A model generated the notes under the pieces. The model saw nothing but the letters and a program-made list of their open reading frames with translations, was not told the origin of the DNA and did no database searches. Positions 21,852 through 32,263 of a stretch of DNA of 64,000 nt are shown piece by piece. Position numbers and translations under genes: made by a program. Source of the DNA: Macrolepiota albuminosa. Taxonomy: Eukaryota > Basidiomycota > Agaricomycetes > Agaricales > Agaricaceae. The stretch lies in NCBI GenBank assembly GCA_027475525.1, contig JAMWFC010000055.1, forward strand, positions 1,282,212 through 1,346,211, given 5' to 3'. Positions within the stretch are counted from its first letter, which is position 1; the number at the start of each line of letters is the position of its first letter.

Positions 21852-22613
21852 ACTGTAACATTGTACTTTCCATCCAGGAACGAAATATGCTTCTTTTTGA
21901 CTGTAATTACCCTGAAACCGTTGGCCTGCGATCAGATGACTGTCCAAACAGGAAATTCGGAAATCTCGGCCATCTTGTGGATGATCTCGACATTTTTTGC
22001 GTGTTGCCGACCACTGGTGGTTTTTGGCAAACTTTTTTCACATGTAATACACAAACGGGGCCTTTTTTCAACGGATATACTCTGAGTTGAATGACCGTAC
22101 CTTTGTGTTGTTGTTCATGGATTGTATTGATCGTCCAGGAAGTGGTTGGTGTTTCTCTCCCGATTCCCGGTGTTGTTCGAGGGGGTGTTCCAACAAAAGG
22201 AAAGATAAAGGTTTTTCACTCAGGCGGGCAGCACCCAAGGAGCTCACACCAGGCTGCGGTGGGGTGTGTCCCCTTTTTGTGCCCATCCGCGCATATACCC
22301 TGTTGCTATAGCCTATGGATTACCAAAGCAGGAGAATTGAGAAAGGAAGCCATCCCTCCATGCTTATCGCAGACGTCGCGATCCACGCCATCGATTTATT
22401 CATCAGAGAGTGGAGCGCGCAAGCAACAGCGTCCATCGCATACACCCGTAATGACCTCCTGTCAACAAGCGGTCAAATCTCTTCGACTCCTTAATTCGTT
22501 TGTTTCTTTCCCGATATCCGTAGAGGGTAACTTAATACGCATGCGTTGGTTTGCACGTCTCGGCCAGGATGTAGCAGCTTCGCAGCTCTCCACACTGTAA
22601 ACAAGCCGACTAA
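21852..22613. other. Intergenic region right of the ABM-like gene
   Basis: Contains the 3' flank of the ABM-like gene and coding-like but broken stretches (for example RLLNSFVSFPISVEGNLI at about 22480) that may belong to the O-methyltransferase remnant downstream. No intact gene is supported. Confidence 0.4.
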
Positions 22614-22848
22614 AAGATGCGATTGTGATTCTGGAAGGTCTTGACTCGTACCTGTCGGCCAATTCCAACGTAGCCCCACCAATCGTTGAAAAACACCCAC
22701 AAGGTGGAACTGGGTGTGCGGAGGGCAAGACCAGCTACCAACTGTGCATCATCATGTGTGCCGGAAGGTACGAAGCCGTGATCATCCAACGTCTTGTGAA
22801 ACTCGTAGACGCCACGCGGGCTCTGGAAGTCGGCATGTTCATGGGGGA
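22614..22848 (+). pseudogene. O-methyltransferase (SAM-dependent) fragment
   Basis: One frame reads KTSYQLCIIMCAGRYEAVII and then QRLVKLVDATRALEVGMFMG. This matches the N-terminal helix and the first part of SAM motif I (LEvG-F-G) of fungal caffeoyl-CoA-type O-methyltransferases. After GMFMG the expected tyrosine/glycine continuation is replaced by an unrelated Glu/Gly/Arg-rich frame up to 23185, so the Rossmann core is missing. I read it as a truncated gene copy; an undetected rearrangement could also explain it. Confidence 0.5.
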
Positions 22849-23652
22849 CGGTGAATGCGGTATCGAGGATGCGGAAGATGTCAATGGAGGAGAGGTGGGA
22901 GACGGAGACAAGGGAGACGACGAGCGGCGACGGCGGGCCGGATGTGTGGAAGGCAGGAGGGATGCAGAATGCGGTGGCGAGAGCGTAGGAGAGCTATGCG
23001 GAGAGAAGGAGAACAAGAGGAAGGGAGGTGCGTGGCGACAGGAGGGGTTTCTCAGACAGACGAAGGGTGTGACACGGGCGACAGCTGGAAGAGACAGGCA
23101 GTGGTGGCGAGGGTGGCAACAAAAGGAACACACTGAAAAGATGACACTTGCATGGCCCCAGGCATTCAGTGCTCCACGGAAGTGAATCCCAAATTTTTGT
23201 TGGCGGCAAATCGAGAGAGTGAGACACGAGGAGCCCCTGCAATGCGGAGCTCGCCCACTTTCCCCCACACAAGGTAGAAAATAGCGGCGCCCTTACAAAT
23301 GTGGGAACCGTATGCCGAGGGGCGTATTTTGACGTGTGACTTGGGTGTGACTTTCAGCTCGCGAATTCAAAGTAGCAGTTTCGTCGAATTTCGTCAAGTT
23401 GTGGTGTCATTATACCCTCACCCGCAGTCATCATAAACTACCGTTTCTTGTATCACTTTCCTTTCGAGTTAGATACAATTATTCAGCTTTCTGTTGCGTT
23501 TCTCATCATTCTCTCTCTCCTCTTGTTCTCGCTCGTTGATCTTTTTGTTATTCGTGTTCCATGGCCAATTGAGGGCTCTCGCGCGCATGTTGTCAGATCA
23601 GTTCCTCTGGGTACCTCTCGCACTCTGCGACCATCTTCGGTGATTTCTGCGA
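22849..23652. other. Purine-rich stretch and 5' flank of element D
   Basis: 22850-23110 is strongly purine-biased (gga/gag-rich) and gives long frames on both strands that look compositional rather than coding. 23400-23650 precedes the D gag start and should contain its terminal repeat and promoter, but I could not define the terminus. Confidence 0.4.
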
Positions 23653-23911
23653 ATGACACCTCCTGCCGACCCGTCAGGCATTACCCCTGGTGAAGGTGTT
23701 GACATTAGGGAGAGATTGACAAGAAATGCGTTGGATGATGATGCACCGGACGTTGCTTTGGGTCTTAGGAAAGAGCGCTCCCCGACGCCCCACCCGGGCC
23801 CTGCTATGCAGGTCTCCACTTCTTCTTCCCACCCTCCTCCAAAGCGATCCAAATCTTGGAAGTCTCAGAGTTCACGTGCTGACAATTATCAGGATATATC
23901 CCCAAGTGTGG
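23653..23911 (+). pseudogene. Element D gag exon 1, first part (split by element E)
   Basis: The frame MTPPADPSGITPGEGVDIRE onward is open to the 27-bp repeat at 23885-23911. After E it continues in frame from 30237 to a stop near 30481. The reconnected exon ends in VITLTDSFLLELF, resembling VIMLTEAQLQSFLRTYG at the end of the gag exon 1 of E. This is why I assign it to a second, plus-strand element of the same family. Function would be a Gag-like RNA-binding shell protein. Confidence 0.65.
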
Positions 23912-24098
23912 TAGTGTACTGTACCCCCGCGAAGAGGAGGACAGAATATGTAGGTGATGCGATGATAGAAAGAAATGTAGTGTCGACCATAAATGAAATA
24001 TCGACCATAAATGAAAGCAGAGTCAATGAATAAATTAGAAGAAATGAAACAGTATGAAAATGGAGTCAATGAATAAATTAGAAGGCGAGGGTGGGCGG

Positions 24099-24234
24099 GT
24101 GCTTTGAAAGAAACGCGATTAGCGTTGTACGCGTGAGGTGGCGGTTCCAATACAACCGTACCACGTCACGCTTTAGTCACGTTACAAAATATACGCTACA
24201 CTCATCCCGTGCCTCCTTTCTGTATCGTCCCATT
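24099..24234 (+). repeat. Element E 136-bp terminal direct repeat, left copy
   Basis: Matches 30077-30212 except for four CpG transitions (this copy keeps CG in all four). Confidence 0.95.
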
Positions 24235-24469
24235 TCGTAACTGATTCCGCGTAACAAATTATATTAACAATTTTGCTTTGAATTGACAAGTTTCTATTAT
24301 CTACATACGATGTCCTTTGTTGGGGGTAGTCGACCCTACCATAAAATAGGGGCGTCTGGGGATCCTCTTCGCGCTAGTGTACTGTACCCCCGATTCACAG
24401 TAGCCGAGGAGACAATACCACACAGGCCGAACGAAGAAAGCGATGAAGATCTAACCCCCCCCCCAAAGG

Positions 24470-25663
24470 CTAACCACGATCCAGATATGACATGACTGGT
24501 TTCAGAAGTTCCACGTACATTGGAGCAATAAGCTCCAAAGACCTCCAGTATCGTAAAAAAGCGTTAGACGACCATCTTCCTAATGATTTCACGACATCTG
24601 GAGGAATCCCTTGTAGGAGCAACATGGTGGTGCCACCAATGCGGAAACAATGTCCCGTTATCCTGGGGTCATTGTATACACCAAGGATTGAATTGAATTT
24701 CCTTAGCAAACGACGTAATGTCAGACCAACCATGTTGCCTGAAGAGCCTTGAAAAGCTGACACAGTGTCTGTTAAGGAACAATTGTTGATTCGTGCGTGG
24801 TTCTCAAGTGCGAAGATAGGGTCAAGCAGATTTTGGCGAGAAACCAAAATGGTCTCTCCCTTTGTACCACTGCGCTTAGTTCTTGGTAGATGCAGCGTTC
24901 GAGTACCGGTTACACTAGGAGTCCCAAAATGTTTCCACGTAGGGGTAAGAGCAATATCATAGTTTCGTTCTGTCCTTGGGCATATTTCCCCCATCCGGAT
25001 TTGCGCCCAAAAAGCAGTAGTGGCCACCGCCCAGATACATGCCTCCTCCGGATCGTCGAGATTTATATTATTACGAACTCTGGTGAGCATATCGGAAGAT
25101 ACGGGAGGCCGCGTATCCTTAATAGATTCTGGAGGCCGCAACCTCTCTGTTCCTTTCAACGTGTACTTCAGCCTAGACGATCCCAGCCAAGGCAAGTTGT
25201 TCTGTATGTGCCAGGCCTTGACTGCTGAAATTTTTGCTGATGCTGTCCCCCCCGATCTAGATCCTGCCATGGAGGCTGCAAAAGCACAAAGTAAATCTTC
25301 TGAGGTTGAGTGCGAGGTCAATGGATGAACCCCCCGAGCATGACAGAAACCGAAAAATTCTTTGACATAAGCATCATATCTGCCCAAAGTAGAGGACGAC
25401 CACGCATGATTGATGACAAAATTGACCTGCCGTTCATCATCTTCCGCGTTCAGACAGGATTCACCTTGGGGTCTAACTCGAGAAGGTACTGAAGGTCGAG
25501 TGGGATGCCGAACAGATAATGGGATGCGAGGCACAACAGACGATGGAACACCAGGTATAGTGGACGATGAAATGCTAGGCAGAACACGAGCAGGATGATC
25601 TGCGGTATTTGAAAGTCATGTCGATTTGCATCTCGCAAAAACGAAACCTTTAGACTTCGGCAT
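24470..25663 (-). CDS. Element E tyrosine recombinase, two exons: complement(join(24470..25599,25648..25663))
   Basis: Predicted 381-residue tyrosine recombinase that would integrate the circular cDNA of the element. The N-terminal SAM-like domain (about residues 65-165) includes WSSSTLGRYDAYVKEFFGFC. The catalytic domain has the first arginine in AQIRMGEI, the H-x-x-R box in GHCFRIGG, and the tyrosine in SNAFLRYWR, giving the R-H-R-Y set. I propose a 16-nt first exon (ATG at 25663) and a 48-nt intron (gtttcg...ccgcag). It gives MPKSKDHPARV and explains the open but methionine-free upstream frame. No stop interrupts the ORF, unlike gag and RT of the same element. The degenerate homologue of D is at 58343. 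Confidence 0.85.
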
Positions 25664-25918
25664 TGTATGGACGAGAGCGTGTATTCATGAAAGCTACCCC
25701 TAAAAATATCGGCAAAAGGAGCGATGTCAGCCTCTCTTTTCCTGTATGCCATTCGAGCCTGCTAAGACGTTTAATACTAATATACAAATAACTGCAGCAA
25801 AAACCGTGCGATTTGAACAAATATGTAAGGGGAGTCATGAGTATGATTGAACAAGCTCTAAGTGTCTTTAAAACGATTCACAAAACAGAATATTTCTGAT
25901 AAGAGGTTGTAAAGGCAT

Positions 25919-27748
25919 TCATGATGGCAACTCGTTGTGTCGCACAGCGCGACAGACGTAATCTGTAAGATATGGAGGAACCCTTGGCAGGAATGGCAGC
26001 AACTTGTGTCTAGCAGGGAAGCGTCCTCTGGAAGGTCCGTCTGCTAAATTTGAATGCGAAGGAATCCACTTCATGGAAATCCAAATGCTCTGAGCTTGAA
26101 AGCAGTCAACGATGTGGCGTAAAATTAGATTTTGTTGGAGACTCCTTGAGTAGCCCGCCGCAAGGGCGCCAACAACGCTGGCATTGTCCGATTCTAGCAC
26201 GATGTGACAGTTGTTGAAACTACTGTTCACCAACGTACGAACAGCCATATCGACAGCGACCATTTCTGCCCATCCTATGTCCCTTCCTTCACACCTCCAA
26301 CCGTCCTTCAACCTCCAAGCGAGCCAACTGCCATCTAAAACGAGTCCGATACCCCAAGATGTTGATGCGTCGACATGTAGTTTGACACTGAGGGGTTCTG
26401 GTGGACAAATAATTTTAATGCCGCACCATTCTTTTCGTAAGGTAGACTTCCACCACTCTATGTCTGCTAAAACTGAACCATTCAGTCGATGTCTGATAAA
26501 TCGGCTGCCTTCTGATGAAAAGCCCGCTCGGAATGCATACAACGATGGCAGGTGTGAACGACCTGCCGGAACCACAAGGCAAACATGATTCAAGGTACCT
26601 ATCAAGGATTCAGTGGTTCTCAAGGTTACTGATACACGTTCGGACCACTCCTCCAATTTCACCATGTATTTTTCTTTTTTGTTCAGAGGCAATGAAACAG
26701 TTTTGCTCAGGAGAGACCATTCGAACCCGATATATTTGAAGGAATTGGCGAAAGGTGTATGTTTGTCAGGGGCCCAAGGCCACCCGAGATGTTCTGCCGT
26801 AGACTAGATGAGAGATTCTTCGTAAGAATATGAATGTTGAGCGCTGCCTGAATTTGAATGCGAAGAGATGCCAGAAACGGGATAACGGAAAAATACAAAA
26901 TCGTCGACCTATTTGAGCATGGCGTTGATGCCCCGAGAAAGAAAGATTTGGACTATTGCGTCCGCGACCGAGCCAAAGATGCCAGGGGAGCAAGATGCTC
27001 CAAAATTAAGGTGGAAGTCATAATGTATGAAGCCGTCGATTGAAATCGCTAACAGCGGCCAGTTCCTAGGTTGGGTTGGTATGATCCTGAAAGCCGATTC
27101 AACATCGAATACTGCTGCCTCTGTGCCCACAGGCGCATTCGCCACCAACAACCAGCAGTCCGCAAAAGTACCCCAGTCACACTGAAACGCTGAAGAATCA
27201 ATCATCGAATTTATAGAAACCGTATTAGGATCAGAACGCAGGTAAGACAAATCCAGTGTAACGCGTTGTTTCCCACCCGCACTCGATATTACATTTAAAG
27301 GTGCCGTTCGAAAAGGGCCGAATAGTTTTTCGGCGTCTGAAGGATGAAACCCAGGCGAAACGCGGCCAAGCTTGATCTCTGTAGAATATTTCGATATAAT
27401 AAAGTCACGAGCCTCTTGCGAATTATAGTGATTCAATGGGGAGAAAGATTTGTGCAAGCAATACGAATCCAGTCCAATGCTAAAACCCTTGCTGAGGCCT
27501 TCCGGCACCCCAGCAAATTTGTCCAAGACCCCTGCGTCACGTAAGGTGGCTTCCCATCTGTCCGTGAAGAGAGGAGTGGACAAAGGAAAAATATCCTCAA
27601 GCCGAACACGTCTGTGCTCTGTGAGAAGTTGACCCACAAAGTGAGCAGACATGCGCGTGAGTGCATGTGGTTCCTCTGTTACAAGCAGAGAAGCTATTGA
27701 ATCTGTAGCACATGGATTCGCCTTTCGGCGTTTTCCAGGTTCTTCCAT
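25919..27748 (-). pseudogene. Element E reverse transcriptase-RNase H, with in-frame stops
   Basis: One frame runs from 27748 to 25919 and is broken by TAG at 26909-26911 and 26804-26806. The RT part includes RVSPGFHPSDAEKLFGPFRT, LDLSYLRSDPNTVSINSMID and, spanning the first stop, VDDFVFF, the catalytic motif with two aspartates. The RNase H part has LHVDASTSWGIGLVLDG (first Asp), WAEMVAVDMAV (Glu), LESDNASVVGAL (Asp) and HSNLADGPSR. Both stops could come from CAG to TAG changes. The N-terminus overlaps the end of gag by about 150 bp; the true start is unclear. The RNase H has all expected acidic residues. Confidence 0.8.
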
Positions 27749-30052
27749 CCTTGTGAAAAAATTTCATGTCTTTGCGGCAGGTGGGAAGCTTATGTTCGAG
27801 GGAACCGCAGGCAATACAATGCAAACGTTTTGTTGGCTGAGAGGATGGAAAGGAGTTTGTGGAGTCCCGCGCTTTGTTTTTCTGTGGAAAGGACTCCAAC
27901 TGAGCAATCCTGTTGTCCAAGTATGCGACTCTGGAGGCGTGCTGTGAATTGAGACATTCCTGCCACACATGCGCATGGAAGTCGTCCATGCAAAAGGTGT
28001 GAGATTCGAGAACGAAGAGAGATCGGAGACGGCGATCATAGTCGAACACGACTTCAAATTGCACTCTAGCGTCAGGCAGATTTTTTAGATAATTAAAGTG
28101 ACCCTCAAAGGAATTCGCAATCTTGATGGCAATAGGGCCACCCGCACCTTGGTCCCCATGAGCACGAAGATGCTTTCTCATAGCTGCTACCAAATTCATA
28201 CTTGCACTGACCCAGTCGTCGAATGAGAGCTTGCTCTCCTTTGTGACATCAAAAGACGCGTTGGGTAAGCGAAGCTTCCCGTTTGAAATGACGAATGCAG
28301 ACTCAGGCCCCGGCGGCTCTCTAGTGGCTCGCCGACAAGCATCATCCGTTAGCAAATCAAGTGGAATGTACTCAAGCATCCCCACCTCCAAAGCACGTTT
28401 AACTTTGTGCGGAAACACCTTATCCGCCACGGACAATTGACACCCCACAGTGGGAGGGCGACCATGCATCATGCGATTCGGACGAGTCTGACAATCCTCC
28501 GCCTCGTCAGATAAGAAAATGCCAGGGCCCCGACGGCCTGTGTCATTCAACCGAGGAAAGGCCGCAGGAGGCAATGCGGGCTCCGCTACCATTTGGGTAC
28601 CCGCAGAATGCTGAATGTCCCCAACGATCGGGCGGATGGAACCTGTCCTCTGGGACCGACTCGGGGGAGCAGCTCCGAACCCATTGTCTTGAATGGCCTG
28701 TAATTGGGTTTGCAAGGCTGCAAGAAAGGATTAAGACATGAGATAAAAGAAATGAGAGCCAGGACACGACCAATCGGCAAACGACGACTCAACATAAAAC
28801 ATAAGAAAATTGCCTGAATGCAGCATTAAACATAACAAAACTGTGTGAATGCAGTCATAACCCATAGCGTATCGACAATTCAGGATAACACGCAATGTTC
28901 GTCATAGAAAAACATAAAGAAGGTACGCAAAGACTAGCTGAATAATACTCTCATGCATAAAGAATTTTGACAATATGGCACGATAAGCCAGAGGACATGC
29001 GGCGCATACCTGCAACGCAGTAGGCTGTCACACAGTGAGGTAACAAGCCTACACGAGTACCTGCAGCGCATACATGCACACAGGGGACAAAATGTGGCAC
29101 AATAAGCCTGCATGAAGGGTGGCACAATAAGCCTACACATAGGGAGGCACAACAAGCCTGTACGAAGGGTGGCACAATAAGCCAGGGGAAGGCACAATAA
29201 GCCAAGGCATAATAAGCCATAAACACGGCACAGTAGGCGCAGGCAGAATAGGTTACGGAGAGAAACCATTAAAAAACCAAAGATGCGTGTGAACAACACG
29301 ATGGAACAAATCTCACCATGTTGAGATACATTATGTCCATAGGTTCTCAGAAAACTCTGCAATTGAGCTTCCGTCAACATGATAACTTGGCCCTCGCGGT
29401 TTTCCTGTGTCTCCCAATCAGCAGGACGCAAGTCCAACGGCGTGCCTTCAATGGACGGAGTCGGAATTCCCTGGCGAGTTCCCCGCTAAGCCAGTGGAGT
29501 GGCATACTCCAGTGTTCCCCCAGATTGCGGTGTGAGGGGAGACAGTTGATCGCATTGAAGAGGAGTAGCTGGTAAATGAGACGAAGGAACTGGCTGGGAT
29601 TGAAGAAGGGGTACGGCATTGTGCACAAACGAGTCTACCACAGCAGGACTCAAAGGCAAGTCACGTTCGCCATGACCTCAAACTGTGTCCTCCACTGCAG
29701 AGCGAGATCTCTTGGAAGCTCGGAGTTGTCGAGGAGTAGGTGCGGGACGATTTTTTGCCGACGCATGGTCTCCTTCTCCTGGAACCGACTCAATAACGGG
29801 TTGGGAAGGTCCCACGTCCATCAACTCCATAGTGTTCCTGCTCTCCGCAGCTACTGTATTCGACAAAGTGAGAGGAAGCTCCAAGGCCTCTTGGTTAGGT
29901 TCACGAGAGATATGCCCCTCGTCTATGCCGGTGACCACTGAAGTTTCACGCGTCATACACGTTACGGTGGAGGGTTGCAGGGTAAACAGAATCGCGTTCT
30001 CTGAGGGTCCTGTCACCCCTAACTTGCTGCGGGTCCTTCTTTCCCTCGCCAT
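27597..30052 (-). pseudogene. Element E Gag-like protein, two exons: complement(join(27597..28718,29317..30052))
   Basis: Exon 1 starts at ATG 30052 and ends HNVSQH at donor gtgagat; exon 2 begins LQTQLQAIQDNGF. The 598-nt intron (28719..29316) keeps frame. Exon 1 has in-frame stops TGA at 29678-29680 and TAG at 29486-29488, so this copy is dead unless edited. The second exon has a conserved central part (ADKVFPHKVKRALEVGMLEY). It then has zinc motifs: CIACGSLEHKLPTC (CCHC-like), CYRFNSFSACNRGTTCTHAH (CCCH-like) and CSLCGSTSHRAQTC (CCHC). These indicate nucleic-acid binding. The counterpart in D has the same last motif. Confidence 0.75.
29090..29225 (-). repeat. Minisatellite in the gag intron of element E
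   Basis: Imperfect repeats of ggcacaataagcc(t/a) with spacers (aaggg, acatag, acgaag) over about 135 bp, inside the intron. D carries a different but similar-looking repeat (ggcactttgtgca) at the same relative place. Confidence 0.75.
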
Positions 30053-30076
30053 GTACTATAGTCCACGCAGTGCAAC

Positions 30077-30212
30077 GTGCTTTGAAAGAAACGCAATTAG
30101 CGTTGTACGCGTGAGGTGGCGGTTCCAATACAACCGTACCACGTCATGCTTTAGTCATGTTACAAAATATACGCTACACTCATCCCGTGCCTCCTTTCTG
30201 TATTGTCCCATT
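30077..30212 (+). repeat. Element E 136-bp terminal direct repeat, right copy
   Basis: Same 136 bp as 24099-24234; four CG sites have become CA or TG here. Confidence 0.95.
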
Positions 30213-30236
30213 ATCAGGATATATCCCCAAGTGTGG

Positions 30237-31984
30237 CACATGAATATATGTGCAATTCTGTTCTAGTTTTTGCAGATGCTGGCCATTTGTGCACACTGGG
30301 TCCTGCACCGAGACAGGCTTGCCCCGTTTTGCCTCAACAAACCCCCAATGCGGCAAAAATCCCTTCAAATAACCCTCATGGGCAAGGGTCTCCAGAAAGT
30401 CTGCATCCCAAAGGGGCGGGAACCGGTGACCATGTGATCACTTTGACTGATTCCTTTCTTCTTGAGCTTTTTTGTGCTTAAGGACTTGAGGTCAATCGTG
30501 AGGGTGAGTGTCATTCCAGTTCCCTTGTATTTTCCTTTGGCACTTCGTGCATTGTCTTGGTGCTTTGAGCATTGTCCTGGCACTTTGTGCATGAATTTTC
30601 ATTGGAGTGCTTTGCGCATATTCAGGCATGATGCACATAATTTTTTCAGGCGCTATGCATGTTTTTTAGGCACTTTGTGCCCTCCCTGGTGCTATGCACA
30701 GTGTCTCTTTTGTGCCTTCAGAGTTAGGCTCATGTTTTGTCATTCTCATTACTCTTCGTCCACTTCTGCTTCCTTGTTTTGCTGTTGCCTTGTTTATTTT
30801 CTAACTGCTCCTTGTAACTTGTTTTGCTGATGTTACGTTTTCTATCAGCATTGATGAATCATGTCTACGCAATCCATGAAAGGGCAGGCCTTAATGCTAC
30901 AGGTGAAATTCATGCCCCATCCAGTGGCATCAGTCTAGGGGTGGATGTGATTCTGCCTCTTATTGCCCCATCCAGCTTGCACAAAACCTCTGTGTTACCA
31001 ATTTTGCTGGGCCGTGAAATTGTTCAACTTATCCAGAGCTTTTGTATTTCGTGACCTCACTGCCCGTGTTTCTGGCCTTGGGTCTTCTGTGGCTTGTCCT
31101 CAAAGCATTCTTCTTGCCAAACCTTCTTTCTGTGTTCCTTTTGATTCTCCTGGCACTTCCTACCCTGCTTGGGTACTGCAGAACTTACTTCCTGAAGTTG
31201 GAAGACTTTTTTTGTCTTCTGATAAGGTATTTCCTCATAAAGTGGTGTATTCTTGACTATGACCATTGTTTGCATGCTTTATTCCTGTGCAAATCTCACT
31301 CTTTTTGCATGGACAGATTCCAAGTCAATATTTAGCAGGAATGTGTCGCTGGTCAGCATGCACAGAAAGTGCAGACCTTGGATAGTTGGTTGACTGAGAT
31401 GGAATCCTTTCTTGCTCAGTCTTGCCCCTCATTGTCAAAGTCCCAAGACAATCCTGGTTCATTGACAAATTGTTTCAAATGCATTGCCTGTGGTTTGTTG
31501 GATCACCAACTCTCAGGCTGTCATTCTGTCCCTTGGTTTTGCCACTGAGAAAATAGATCATGGTGCACTTTTACAGGTACTTATGTCTGTTTTACATTCA
31601 ATAGGATGTCCACTTGTGACAAGAGTATCAAATGCACACATTTCCACATATGCTCCTTGTGTGGAGTTTCCTCTCACAGAGCAGAGATGTGTTCCACTTG
31701 ATTCTCTCTTTCCAATTGCAACACCCCTGTAGCCGACCATTGAGAAACATCTCTGCAGGGAGCTAAGGTGTTGGAACAATTTGTGGAGGTACCAAAAGGC
31801 CTCTACTTGGGGTTTGATATTGGTATTGGTTCTGTTTTTCTTGCATGCATGTTTTCTCCTCCCAATTATTTTTGGACCCCTGAGGCCTGTGAATTCATTA
31901 ATTCTAAGTATTCAACAGAATTCATGTTGAGCAGAGTCTCTCCTGGATTCATCACTGACATGGCTAGCCATGCTTGTTTGGACC
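30237..31984 (+). pseudogene. Element D gag (continued) and start of RT, heavily decayed
   Basis: Continues the D gag exon 1 to about 30470, then an intron-like stretch with ggcactttgtgca repeats (30530-30700), then exon 2 remnants. Matches to E are clear in different frames: SSDKVFPHKV, SHSFCMDRF, CIACGLLDHQL-C, and HICSLCGVSSHRAEMCST. The RT start follows as VEVPKGLYLGFDIGIGS and EFINSKYSTEFMLSRVSPGF. Many stops and frame changes show long decay, and CpG is almost absent. It ends at 31984, where element B begins after its target duplication. Confidence 0.7.
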
Positions 31985-31989
31985 TTTTC
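31985..31989. repeat. Target-site duplication of element B, left (ttttc)
   Basis: Identical to 55613-55617 directly after the other end of B. D sequence is continuous across the pair. Confidence 0.9.
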
Positions 31990-32218
31990 TGTAACAAAGT
32001 TACAGTTGAGTGAGAGCTTAATGTTCACACTGCACAGAATCAGACCAGTCTGGTCTATTGACTATGTAGTATAAACACAAAATAAGCTGCTTAGTAAGCA
32101 GCACATGTAACCTATTTATAGTACAGTAAATAATAATATTATATTATGATAATAATATAATATTGACTACAGTAAATAAAAGCTATGTGGCCAATGCCAC
32201 ATAGCGGACTACACTACA
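31990..32218 (-). repeat. Element B 3' LTR
   Basis: 229 bp with TGTAG...TTACA ends when read on the minus strand. It contains a ctataaatagg TATA box and a short polypurine tract (ggggggtg) just inside at 32219-32228. It differs from the 5' LTR (55403-55612) by a short AT-rich indel and scattered substitutions. Confidence 0.9.
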
Positions 32219-32263
32219 CACCCCCCAATTAGACTGAACTACAGTCTCAAAATACTCCAACGG

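Larger units (their letters stand above)
23885..30236 (-). mobile_element. Element E: Ngaro/DIRS-like tyrosine-recombinase retrotransposon
   Basis: Encodes, in order on the minus strand, a Gag with zinc motifs, a reverse transcriptase-RNase H, and a tyrosine recombinase. No integrase or LTRs are present. A 136-bp direct repeat is at 24099-24234 and 30077-30212. A 27-bp repeat (attatcaggatatatcccc...) marks the outer edges at 23885-23911 and 30210-30236, and gtgtactgtaccccc occurs at about 23914 and 24378. Repeats on one side split into two blocks are characteristic of Ngaro-type elements. The two 136-bp copies differ by only four transitions, all at CpG, so the insertion is fairly young. At least four in-frame stops in gag and RT suggest it is inactive. 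Confidence 0.8.

Noticed and set aside
22735..23268. Long minus-strand frame of 177 codons
   Set aside because: It lies opposite a purine-rich stretch; composition (Ser/Pro/His/Leu runs) explains the openness and no domain is visible.
24003..24090. Short direct repeats (gagtcaatgaataaattagaag) as a regulatory array
   Set aside because: Only two copies about 45 bp apart, in the non-coding end of element E; ordinary local duplication.
29090..29225. Possible CRISPR-like array (regular short repeats)
   Set aside because: Units are 13-15 bp with tiny, non-unique spacers inside a retrotransposon intron of a eukaryote; it is a minisatellite.
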